From the NCBI RefSeq assembly GCF_016055185.1, contig NZ_JAECVR010000008.1, forward strand, positions 93,490 through 157,489: a DNA stretch of 64,000 bases, read 5' to 3'. Origin of the DNA: Paenactinomyces guangxiensis (GTDB lineage Bacteria > Bacillota > Bacilli > Thermoactinomycetales > Thermoactinomycetaceae). Shown in pieces: positions 57,830-64,000 of the stretch. The position numbers and the translations under genes were made by a program. The first letter of the stretch is position 1, and every line of letters starts with the position of its first letter. The notes below the pieces were generated by a model that was not told the origin of the DNA, did no database searches, and saw nothing but the letters and a program-made list of their open reading frames with translations.

Positions 57830-58345
57830 CTACTGCTTCGGTGTTAAGATCATAATCATTTGACGGCCTTCAAGCTTTGCGTGCCGCTCGATTTCCGAGA
57901 TATCCTTTACTTCGCTGGCCATGCGGTCCAGAATTTTACGGCCTAGGTCCTGGTGAGTGATTTCCCGGCCGCGGAAACGAATGGACAATTTCACTTTATC
58001 GCCCTTTTGCAAGAACTTCTTCACATTCTTCAGCTTTGTCTGTACATCGTTTTCCTCAATGGACGGGCTGAGCCGAACTTCTTTCACCTGAATAATCTTT
58101 TGGTTTTTGCGGGCCTCTTTTTCGCGCTTGCTCTGTTCATAACGATACTTCCCGTAGTCCATGATCCGGCAAACAGGGGGTTTTGCCTGGGGAGCTACAT
58201 TGACGAGATCCAGATTTGCCTCCTGAGCCAATCTCAGTGCTTCACGCAGCGGTTTAATCCCTAACTGATCGCCATTAACTCCAATTAAACGAACTTCCCG
58301 GGCACGAATGGACTCGTTGACCTGGTGTTGGTGTTCCTTGCTGAT
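57830..58345 (-). CDS. infC: Translation initiation factor IF-3
   Basis: IF-3 binds the small subunit and checks the start codon. The full-length reading is 171 residues: an N-domain starting ISKEHQHQVNESIRAREVRL, a helical linker, and the C-domain (VKEVRLSPSIEENDVQTKLKN). No standard start codon gives this N-domain; the first would be an internal TTG at 58231. The start is instead an ATC at 58345 with GGAGGTG 7 bases before it. IF-3 genes commonly use rare AUU or AUC starts, because IF-3 discriminates against them and so limits its own synthesis. An L20-type leader precedes it. Confidence 0.93.
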   Translation of the reverse strand: MSKEHQHQVNESIRAREVRLIGVNGDQLGIKPLREALRLAQEANLDLVNVAPQAKPPVCRIMDYGKYRYEQSKREKEARKNQKIIQVKEVRLSPSIEENDVQTKLKNVKKFLQKGDKVKLSIRFRGREITHQDLGRKILDRMASEVKDISEIERHAKLEGRQMIMILTPKQ

Positions 58346-58506
58346 AACCTGCCACCTCCGAAAATATTTTTATAAAAATTAAAAGTGTGGGCGCAAGCGC
58401 CCACACTAAGTTCCCGGAATTTACAGATGGAAATTAGTATTTCATAACCTGACAACTGCCATAAGCGTCGATCAGGTGAGAAGCGGGCGCCTCTTCTTGG
58501 ATGGAT
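58346..58506 (-). promoter_or_regulatory. L20-type leader with attenuator upstream of infC
   Basis: The untranslated region of about 160 bases contains the perfect hairpin AGTGTGGGCGC / GCGCCCACACT (58384-58407). On the minus strand it is followed by TTTTAATTTTT, that is, a terminator placed before infC. This is the layout of the Bacillus L20 leader, in which L20 binding favours termination. The antiterminator pairing was not worked out. Confidence 0.7.
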
Positions 58507-58512
58507 AGATAT

Positions 58513-58542
58513 ATCCTAACATGAAGGAAAAATCATTGTCAA
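58513..58542 (-). promoter_or_regulatory. Promoter of the infC operon
   Basis: On the minus strand a consensus TTGACA (58542-58537), an 18-base spacer and the extended -10 TGTTAGGAT. Confidence 0.75.
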
Positions 58543-58658
58543 GACATTGGAATTGATCTGCAAAATGCACTTGAATCATATACGGGAGATCATCCGCGAA
58601 GTCAAGATACCATCCTTATAGGATGATTTCTTCTTCACAGAGAGCGAAACAGTCTTTA

Positions 58659-59624
58659 CTATCTTTGAATGACAATAAACCTGGAAATAAGCCTGGTTGG
58701 TGTTGCAACTTCATCATAATCATACCATATTTTCACTTTGCTACCTTTTTTCAAATCTGATTTACTCCCTTGTTTCAGATCATCCCCTTCCTGAATCCAG
58801 TAATGGATTGAATCTGCCATTTCTGTTTGGACAGTTTTCTCCAGTTGCGGATGATTGGGATCCCTGTCCAGCAAGATACGATTATTTTTGGAATCAATTT
58901 GTGTCACCACACCTGCATAGTTTGGTTTACCCAATGGTTTAAACTGTTTGATTTCCTGCGGATGATAGATAACATGTACAGCCGGCCCTTTGCCCGGATA
59001 AGAGTAAGCAAGCAGACCATCATACCAGACATCTACCTTCATCCCCTTTTTTAATGCAGACCGGCTTCCCTTCATCAGTCTTGTCCCCTCTCTCGTCCAA
59101 TATTTTGTTTCTTTAGAAGTAAGCGAATACATCTTGGAGTGATTCCCCCATTTTGCAGGATCTTCTTCCACATAGAAAACAGAAGGTTCCAGGGATGTGA
59201 TATAGCCGGCAATATGAGGCTTGCCTATCGGCCCGGAGTTAACGTCATTGACAGAATAAACAACATAACTGGCAGTCGCCTTCATCGGATAGGATTCCAT
59301 CATGGCACCCGCATACCAGACTTCTACTTTCATGCCATGTTTCAGGTCGCTTTTTTTCCCCTGGTTAAAACCCAGTCCATCCCTTATGAGATATTTTGTT
59401 TTACTTGTTAACGCACTGTCGATTTTATTGGTGCCACCATCACGATGATCATCTACTAACATTCCCGTTTCATTAATATCCGCAATATAACCAATGATTG
59501 TGGGCACTCCTTGTGGATATTTACTATTTGTTTTCTTTAGAGTGGTGTCCATCGAAGGTTCCGCGTTCGTTCCACATCCAGTCAGCAGAACAATCAATAA
59601 CAACAGCGAAAAACGAGTGAACAT
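58659..59624 (-). CDS. Lipoprotein with three tandem repeats (unknown function)
   Basis: This 321-residue exported lipoprotein has a signal peptide ending in the lipobox LLTGC (about residue 17). It contains three copies of a domain of about 85 residues. Each begins with an I-x-G/A-Y-I pattern (IIGYIADINETG, IAGYITSLEPSV, YAGVVTQIDSKN), continues with a T-K-Y-x-I/T-x-x-G strand, and ends in KKGMKVDVWYDG and a final YVVY-type strand. The units look like small beta-barrels similar to DUF3221 domains. No catalytic motif is seen. The ATG follows AGGAGG by 11 bases; a TTG at 59630 is 5 bases away and equally possible. It is monocistronic. Confidence 0.75.
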   Translation of the reverse strand: MFTRFSLLLLIVLLTGCGTNAEPSMDTTLKKTNSKYPQGVPTIIGYIADINETGMLVDDHRDGGTNKIDSALTSKTKYLIRDGLGFNQGKKSDLKHGMKVEVWYAGAMMESYPMKATASYVVYSVNDVNSGPIGKPHIAGYITSLEPSVFYVEEDPAKWGNHSKMYSLTSKETKYWTREGTRLMKGSRSALKKGMKVDVWYDGLLAYSYPGKGPAVHVIYHPQEIKQFKPLGKPNYAGVVTQIDSKNNRILLDRDPNHPQLEKTVQTEMADSIHYWIQEGDDLKQGSKSDLKKGSKVKIWYDYDEVATPTRLISRFIVIQR

Positions 59625-59700
59625 GTGCAATCAGTCCTCCTGCCATCGAGTTCTGTTAAAGAAAAGACATGATTTCCAGTGGAAAAGTTGCAGACATCCT

Positions 59701-59731
59701 AAAAAAGGCCTTATGCATACGCACAAGGTCC
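59701..59731 (-). terminator. Terminator after the second thrS gene
   Basis: On the minus strand CCTTGTGC and GCATAAGG (one G-T pair) flank GTAT and are followed by CCTTTTTT. Confidence 0.75.
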
Positions 59732-59745
59732 CCCTGATTTATCGT

Positions 59746-61653
59746 TTATCTTCTTTCTTTCATCTCTTTTTTCATTTCCGCAATCAGATCATCAATCGGT
59801 TTGGACTCTTGTTCTTTTGAGCCGCGCATCCGGACATTGACCGTACCCGCTTGAACTTCTTTTTCACCGATCACAATCATATAGGGTACTTTTTGCACTT
59901 CTGCTGTGCGGATTTTATAGCCGACTTTTTCATCCCTGGCATCCATTTCAGCACGAATACCGGCTTCCTTCATCTGATCGACCACTTTTCCGGCATGGTC
60001 ATAAAACGTACGGGAGATGGGGATCACTTTGGCCTGAACAGGCGCCAGCCATAGCGGAAAAGCCCCGCCATAATGCTCTGCCATCACCCCGATAAAGCGG
60101 TCAATGGAACCAAAAACAGCACGGTGAATCACAACCGGGGGATGCCGCTCATTATCCTCACCGACATAAGAGAGATCAAACTTCTCCGGCATTTGAAAGT
60201 CGAGTTGAATCGTGGCGCATTGATGGCTTCGCTTCAAGGCATCGCGGATATGGAAATCAATTTTAGGCCCGTAGAAGGCTCCGTCCCCGTCATTGATCCG
60301 ATATTCCACCCGTGAGCGGGCCAGAACATTTTTTAATGCCGTTTCCGCTTTTTCCCACAATTCGTCTGAACCCATGGAATTTTCAGGCCGCGTGGACAGT
60401 TCCACCCTGTATGGGAAGCCGAACACGGAGTAGATCTCATTCACCAGCTTCATAGCGGCACTGATCTCTGCTTCGATCTGATCCGGGCGAACAAAGATAT
60501 GGGCGTCATCCTGGGTAAATGTACGTACCCGAAGCATGCCGTTTAAAGCACCGGATAGCTCATGGCGGTGCACCTGCCCAAATTCAGACAGACGAAGCGG
60601 CAGATCGCGATAAGAGCGGAGTTCATTTTTAAAAATCAGCATATGACCGGGACAATTCATCGGTTTCAACGCAAATGGAACATCATCTGCTTGCGTAAAG
60701 TACATGTTATCACGGTAATGGTCCCAGTGCCCCGATTGTTCCCACAAGCGTCGGTTCATCATCAACGGAGTGAGGACTTCTTCATATCCGGCTTTTACTT
60801 GCAATTCGCGGGAGAGTTTTTCCAACTCGTTGCGAATGATCATGCCGTTCGGGAGATAGAAGGGCATTCCCGGAGCCTCTTCAGAAAACATATACAATTT
60901 CAGCTCACGGCCGATTTTGCGATGATCCCGTTTTTTTGCTTCTTCAAGAAAATACAGGTATTCGTCCATCTGGGATTTTTTTGGCCAGGCCGTTCCGTAG
61001 ATGCGTTGCAGCATCTGCCGGTCCGGGTCTCCTCGCCAGTAAGCCCCCGCAATGCTGAGCAGTTTAAACGCTTTGATTTTTCCCGTCGACGGAAGATGGG
61101 GACCACGGCACAAATCAAAAAATTCCCCTTGCTCATAGATGGTGATGACGGCATCTTCCGGCAGATCACGGATCAGTTCCAATTTTAGATGGTCGCCCGC
61201 TTTCTCATAGATGGCGGACGCTTCCTCGCGGGAAACCACTCTGCGGACAATCGACAGATCCTCTTTGATGATCTTGTGCATCTCTTCTTCAATTTTCGGC
61301 AGATCTTTCGGTGTCAGGCGAACAGAGAGATCAACATCATAGTAAAAACCATCTTCAATTACGGGTCCGGTCCCCAGTTTGGCATCGGGATACAGTCGTT
61401 TTAGCGCCTGGGCCATCAAATGGGCCGTACTGTGGCGATACACTTCCAGCCCTTTTTCATCTTCAAGTGTCAATATTTTCAATTCAGCGCCATCGGGCAA
61501 TTCAGCGGATAAATCCACCATTTGTCCGTTTACTTCCCCGGCTACTGCATCTTTCAACAAACCTTTGCCAATTGATTCAGCAACATCTTTGACCGAAACA
61601 GCTTCATCATATGCTCTGACTGAACCATCCGGCAGTTTAACAGCTACACCCAT
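59746..61653 (-). CDS. Threonyl-tRNA synthetase (copy 2, divergent catalytic core)
   Basis: This enzyme charges tRNA-Thr. The 635 residues have a TGS domain (about 1-62), the editing domain with [13 protein letters not shown] and CRGPH, then the class II core with zinc ligands in KPMNCPGHML, QDDAHIF and VVIHRAVFGS, and the anticodon domain. The first 230 residues are about 92% identical to the neighbouring copy, while the rest is only moderately similar. The core here (RRLWEQSGHWDHYRDNMYF, EFGQVHRHELSGALNGMLR) is a different ThrRS subtype. The ATG at 61653 follows AAAAGGAG; the open frame extends upstream only because the T-box RNA lacks stops. All key residues are present, so it should be active. 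Confidence 0.93.
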   Translation of the reverse strand: MGVAVKLPDGSVRAYDEAVSVKDVAESIGKGLLKDAVAGEVNGQMVDLSAELPDGAELKILTLEDEKGLEVYRHSTAHLMAQALKRLYPDAKLGTGPVIEDGFYYDVDLSVRLTPKDLPKIEEEMHKIIKEDLSIVRRVVSREEASAIYEKAGDHLKLELIRDLPEDAVITIYEQGEFFDLCRGPHLPSTGKIKAFKLLSIAGAYWRGDPDRQMLQRIYGTAWPKKSQMDEYLYFLEEAKKRDHRKIGRELKLYMFSEEAPGMPFYLPNGMIIRNELEKLSRELQVKAGYEEVLTPLMMNRRLWEQSGHWDHYRDNMYFTQADDVPFALKPMNCPGHMLIFKNELRSYRDLPLRLSEFGQVHRHELSGALNGMLRVRTFTQDDAHIFVRPDQIEAEISAAMKLVNEIYSVFGFPYRVELSTRPENSMGSDELWEKAETALKNVLARSRVEYRINDGDGAFYGPKIDFHIRDALKRSHQCATIQLDFQMPEKFDLSYVGEDNERHPPVVIHRAVFGSIDRFIGVMAEHYGGAFPLWLAPVQAKVIPISRTFYDHAGKVVDQMKEAGIRAEMDARDEKVGYKIRTAEVQKVPYMIVIGEKEVQAGTVNVRMRGSKEQESKPIDDLIAEMKKEMKERR

Positions 61654-61761
61654 TTCGTATCTACTCCTTTTTATTGAAAATAAAAAACGCCCGTTCCCCA
61701 AGGGACGAGCGTATGTGTCGTGGTTCCACCCTATTTCAACCTTGCCGTACACAAAATGTGG
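60972..61761. repeat. Direct repeat A: thrS leader plus 5' half (copy near 61 kb)
   Basis: This 790-base block recurs at 63211-64000 with a constant offset of 2239 bases and no insertions or deletions. It covers the end of the T-box, the ribosome site, and the TGS and editing domains. The leader part (61654-61761) is nearly identical. It may extend further left in the other copy, beyond the window. Confidence 0.9.
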
Positions 61762-61960
61762 GACAGTTCAAGGTTCTCTTCAGCACGCTTAACGGTGTGC
61801 AACCGGTAACAGATACTGCACAAGGCATGTTCCCTGTTACAGCTCGAAGGTGGTAAATACTTTTCCAGCGGGTAAAGGGGCTTGCAGCCGATGACCCCTA
61901 TTCTCTGGTACCATAGAAAAATATTCATGTCCCCGTCATCGCCGTTGTTTTCAGCTTCTT
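61676..61960 (-). promoter_or_regulatory. T-box riboswitch between the two thrS genes
   Basis: On the minus strand the T-box GGGTGGAACCACGAC (near 61727) precedes the terminator CGCTCGTCCCTTGGGGAACGGGCG and a T6 run. The rest of the 310-base gap supplies stem I (AGAGAATAGGGG, ATCGGCTGCAAGCCCC). An ACC triplet in TTTACCCGC (near 61876) may be the Thr specifier, but I could not fold stem I convincingly. It gives copy 2 its own control rather than read-through alone. Confidence 0.8.
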
Positions 61961-61963
61961 TTA

Positions 61964-63892
61964 TTAACGGTATTGACGAACTTCTTCTTCTAAATCACTG
62001 GCAAATTGTTCAAGTGGCCGGCTCCCTAAATCACCTTCTGAACGTTTTCTGACAGCAACCGACCGCTCTGTTTGTTCTTTGTTTCCGACTACAAGAACAT
62101 AGGGGATTTTATTTAACTGGGCTTCACGGATTTTATAGCCCAATTTTTCGTTTCGTTGATCCAGTGAAACACGGAATCCTTTCGATTGCAAAAACTCCAG
62201 CACCTCATGTCCGTATTCCAGGTAAGGCTCGGAAACCGGAATCACTCTTACCTGCTCAGGCGCTAACCAGGCAGGGAAGTTACCTTCATAATACTCAATC
62301 AGAAACGCAACAAACCTTTCCATCGTACCTACGATCCCGCGATGAATGACCACCGGTCTGTGTGCCTGTCCATCTTTGCCAATGTACTCCAAATGAAACT
62401 TGTTGGGTAAATGGAAGTCTAGTTGCACCGTTGAAAGTGTCTCATCTTTGCCCAGGGCAGTTTGTACCTGAACATCCAGCTTCGGCCCATAAAAAGCGGC
62501 CTCTCCTTCCGCCTCCACATACTCCAGTCCCATTTCGTCCATCGTCTCTTTCAGCATGGCTTGGGACAGATTCCACATTTCATCGTTATCCACATACTTT
62601 TTCTTGTTTTTGGGATCGCGATATGACAACCGGAAATAATAATCTTTGATCCCAAATACTTCATAGACATGGAGAATCAGTTCAACCACTCGTTTAAATT
62701 CGGATTTAATCTGTTCCGGCAGGCAGAAGATATGTGCATCATTGAGTGTCATGGACCTTACTCTTTGCAATCCGGATAAAGCTCCTGACATTTCATAACG
62801 GTGCATGGTCCCTAATTCGGCAATTCGCAAGGGCAGATCCCGATAACTACGTATTTCGTTCCGGTAGACCATCATATGATGGGGGCAATTCATAGGCCGC
62901 AATACCAGCTCTTCATTGTCCATTTTCATCGGCGGGTACATGTCATCATGATAATGGTCCCAGTGCCCGGAAATTTTGTACAATTCCACACTCGCCAAGT
63001 GGGGAGTATACACATGTTGATATCCTAACCTTTCTTCGAGATCAACCATAAAACGTTCAATGGTCCGGCGTATTTTGGAACCATTGGGAAGCCAAAGGGG
63101 CAGTCCTTGACCCACCTCTTTCACCAGTGTAAAGATCCCCAGGTCTTTTCCCAATTTACGATGATCACGTCTTTTTGCTTCTTCCAGCCGGTCTAAGTAT
63201 TCATCGAGCTGGGATTTTTTTGGCCAGGCCGTTCCGTAGATGCGTTGCAGCATCTGCCGGTCAGAGTCTCCTCTCCAGTAAGCCCCCGCAATGCTGAGCA
63301 GTTTAAATGCTTTGATTTTCCCCGTAGACGGGAGATGGGGACCGCGGCACAGATCAAAAAATTCCCCTTGCTCATAGATGGTGATGACGGCATCCTCCGG
63401 CAGATCACGGATCAGTTCCAATTTTAGATGGTCGCCCGCTTTCTCATAGATGGCGACCGCTTCCTCGCGGGAAACCACTCTGCGGATAATCGGCAAGTCC
63501 TCTTTGACGATCTTTTGCATCTCTTCTTCAATTTTCGTCAGATCTTCCGGCGTCAGACGGGCCGGGAGATCAACATCATAGTAAAATCCGTTTTCAATCA
63601 CGGGTCCGATCCCCAGTTTGACATCGGGATACAGCCGTTTTAGCGCCTGGGCCATCAAATGGGCCGTACTGTGGCGATACACTTCCAGCCCTTTTTCATC
63701 TTCAAGTGTCAATATTTTCAATTCAGCGCCATCAGGCACTTCAGCACTCAAATCAACCACTTGTCCATTTACTTCCCCGGCGACCGCTTTCTTTGCCAGC
63801 CCTTTGCTGATCGACTCAGCAACATCTTTGACCGAAACAGCTTCATCATATGCTCTGACTGAACCATCCGGCAGTTTAACAGCTACACCCAT
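61964..63892 (-). CDS. thrS: Threonyl-tRNA synthetase (copy 1, Bacillus ThrS type)
   Basis: This enzyme charges tRNA-Thr. The 642 residues have TGS, editing and class II domains. The core closely resembles Bacillus subtilis Thr[39 protein letters not shown], the zinc Cys in [12 protein letters not shown], His in LNDAHIF and His in [15 protein letters not shown]. The ATG at 63892 has AAAAGGAG 10 bases before it. It is followed by a second T-box and the mosaic copy 2. Its own T-box continues past the window edge. It is probably the housekeeping copy. Confidence 0.95.
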   Translation of the reverse strand: MGVAVKLPDGSVRAYDEAVSVKDVAESISKGLAKKAVAGEVNGQVVDLSAEVPDGAELKILTLEDEKGLEVYRHSTAHLMAQALKRLYPDVKLGIGPVIENGFYYDVDLPARLTPEDLTKIEEEMQKIVKEDLPIIRRVVSREEAVAIYEKAGDHLKLELIRDLPEDAVITIYEQGEFFDLCRGPHLPSTGKIKAFKLLSIAGAYWRGDSDRQMLQRIYGTAWPKKSQLDEYLDRLEEAKRRDHRKLGKDLGIFTLVKEVGQGLPLWLPNGSKIRRTIERFMVDLEERLGYQHVYTPHLASVELYKISGHWDHYHDDMYPPMKMDNEELVLRPMNCPHHMMVYRNEIRSYRDLPLRIAELGTMHRYEMSGALSGLQRVRSMTLNDAHIFCLPEQIKSEFKRVVELILHVYEVFGIKDYYFRLSYRDPKNKKKYVDNDEMWNLSQAMLKETMDEMGLEYVEAEGEAAFYGPKLDVQVQTALGKDETLSTVQLDFHLPNKFHLEYIGKDGQAHRPVVIHRGIVGTMERFVAFLIEYYEGNFPAWLAPEQVRVIPVSEPYLEYGHEVLEFLQSKGFRVSLDQRNEKLGYKIREAQLNKIPYVLVVGNKEQTERSVAVRKRSEGDLGSRPLEQFASDLEEEVRQYR

Positions 63893-64000
63893 TTCGTATC
63901 CACTCCTTTTTATTGAAAATAAAAAACGCCCGTTCCCCAAGGGACGAGCGTATGTGTCGTGGTTCCACCCTATTTCAACCTTGCCGTACACAAAATGTGG
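63211..64000. repeat. Direct repeat B: thrS leader plus 5' half (copy at the window end)
   Basis: This is the partner of 60972-61761, colinear at an offset of 2239 bases. Similarity falls sharply on the low-coordinate side of 63211, inside the linker between editing and catalytic domains. On the other side the window ends while the sequences are still identical. Confidence 0.9.
63923..64000 (-). promoter_or_regulatory. T-box riboswitch of thrS copy 1 (3' end only)
   Basis: The terminator CGCTCGTCCCTTGGGGAACGGGCG with its T-run and the T-box GGGTGGAACCACGAC are visible and match 61684-61761 base for base. Stem I lies outside the window. Confidence 0.85.

Noticed and set aside
61654..61752. 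N-terminal extension of threonyl-tRNA synthetase (same case at 63893-63991)
   Set aside because: The extension is translated from the T-box and terminator RNA. The ribosome site AAAAGGAG and the family's normal TGS start lie downstream of it.

Overview
The window reads as a chromosomal segment of a Gram-positive, endospore-forming Firmicute. The thermitase-like subtilase, the GH10/GH52 xylan system and the spore genes sspI and sleB suggest a Thermoactinomycetaceae-type compost or plant-biomass degrader. This placement is inferred from protein resemblance, not from a marker gene. No rRNA or tRNA gene and no CRISPR array was seen.

Layout. 0-6.3 kb: the start of an iron/thiamine-type ABC importer operon, a large secreted PIG-L deacetylase, a short unknown gene, a degraded stretch and a secreted subtilase. 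6.4-6.9 kb: IS200/IS605 debris, namely a TnpB C-terminal stub between two outward-facing right-end-like hairpins. 6.9-13.2 kb: mutS2, a YvlD-like membrane protein, sleB and polX. 13.2-23.4 kb: a xylan-utilisation block (xynA GH10 xylanase, xynD/xynC two-component pair, xynE/F/G oligosaccharide importer, GH52 beta-xylosidase) edged on one side by decayed small genes. It lies between cvpA and polX, which are neighbours in Bacillus. 23.4-30.4 kb: cvpA, zapA, pheT, pheS with a Phe T-box, an rRNA methyltransferase, a KtrA/C-type K+ channel subunit, sspI and a small glycine-rich membrane protein. 30.4-38.6 kb: bdbC/bdbD disulfide-bond pair, a GNAT enzyme, a dead MFS gene, thiD-thiE, an aldo/keto reductase, an MFS exporter behind its own T-box, and a sirtuin. 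38.6-47 kb: the branched-chain amino-acid operon ilvB-ilvH-ilvC-leuA-leuB under a Leu T-box, with ilvD transcribed separately. 47-57 kb: a MarR/MFS pair, a class D-type sortase with a GPGDG-repeat LPKTA surface protein, a divergent membrane pseudokinase with external TPRs, and a secreted GH2 beta-galactosidase carrying a LamG insertion. 57-64 kb: rplT, rpmI and infC with an L20-type leader, a three-repeat lipoprotein, and two tandem thrS genes.

How the genes work together. Extracellular XynA would cut xylan, XynEFG import the oligosaccharides and the GH52 enzyme release xylose. The XynD/XynC pair probably controls both target promoters, because the regions upstream of xynE and xynA are near-copies of each other, including the start of the coding sequence. 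Amino-acid supply is governed by at least five T-box leaders (Phe, Leu, two before thrS, and one before an MFS exporter).

The most unusual points are the mosaic thrS pair (same leader and editing half, diverged catalytic half), the T-box in front of an MFS exporter, the sortase/GPGDG-repeat/pseudokinase neighbourhood, the duplicated xyn regulatory module, and probable non-canonical start codons for infC (ATC) and xynC (ATT).
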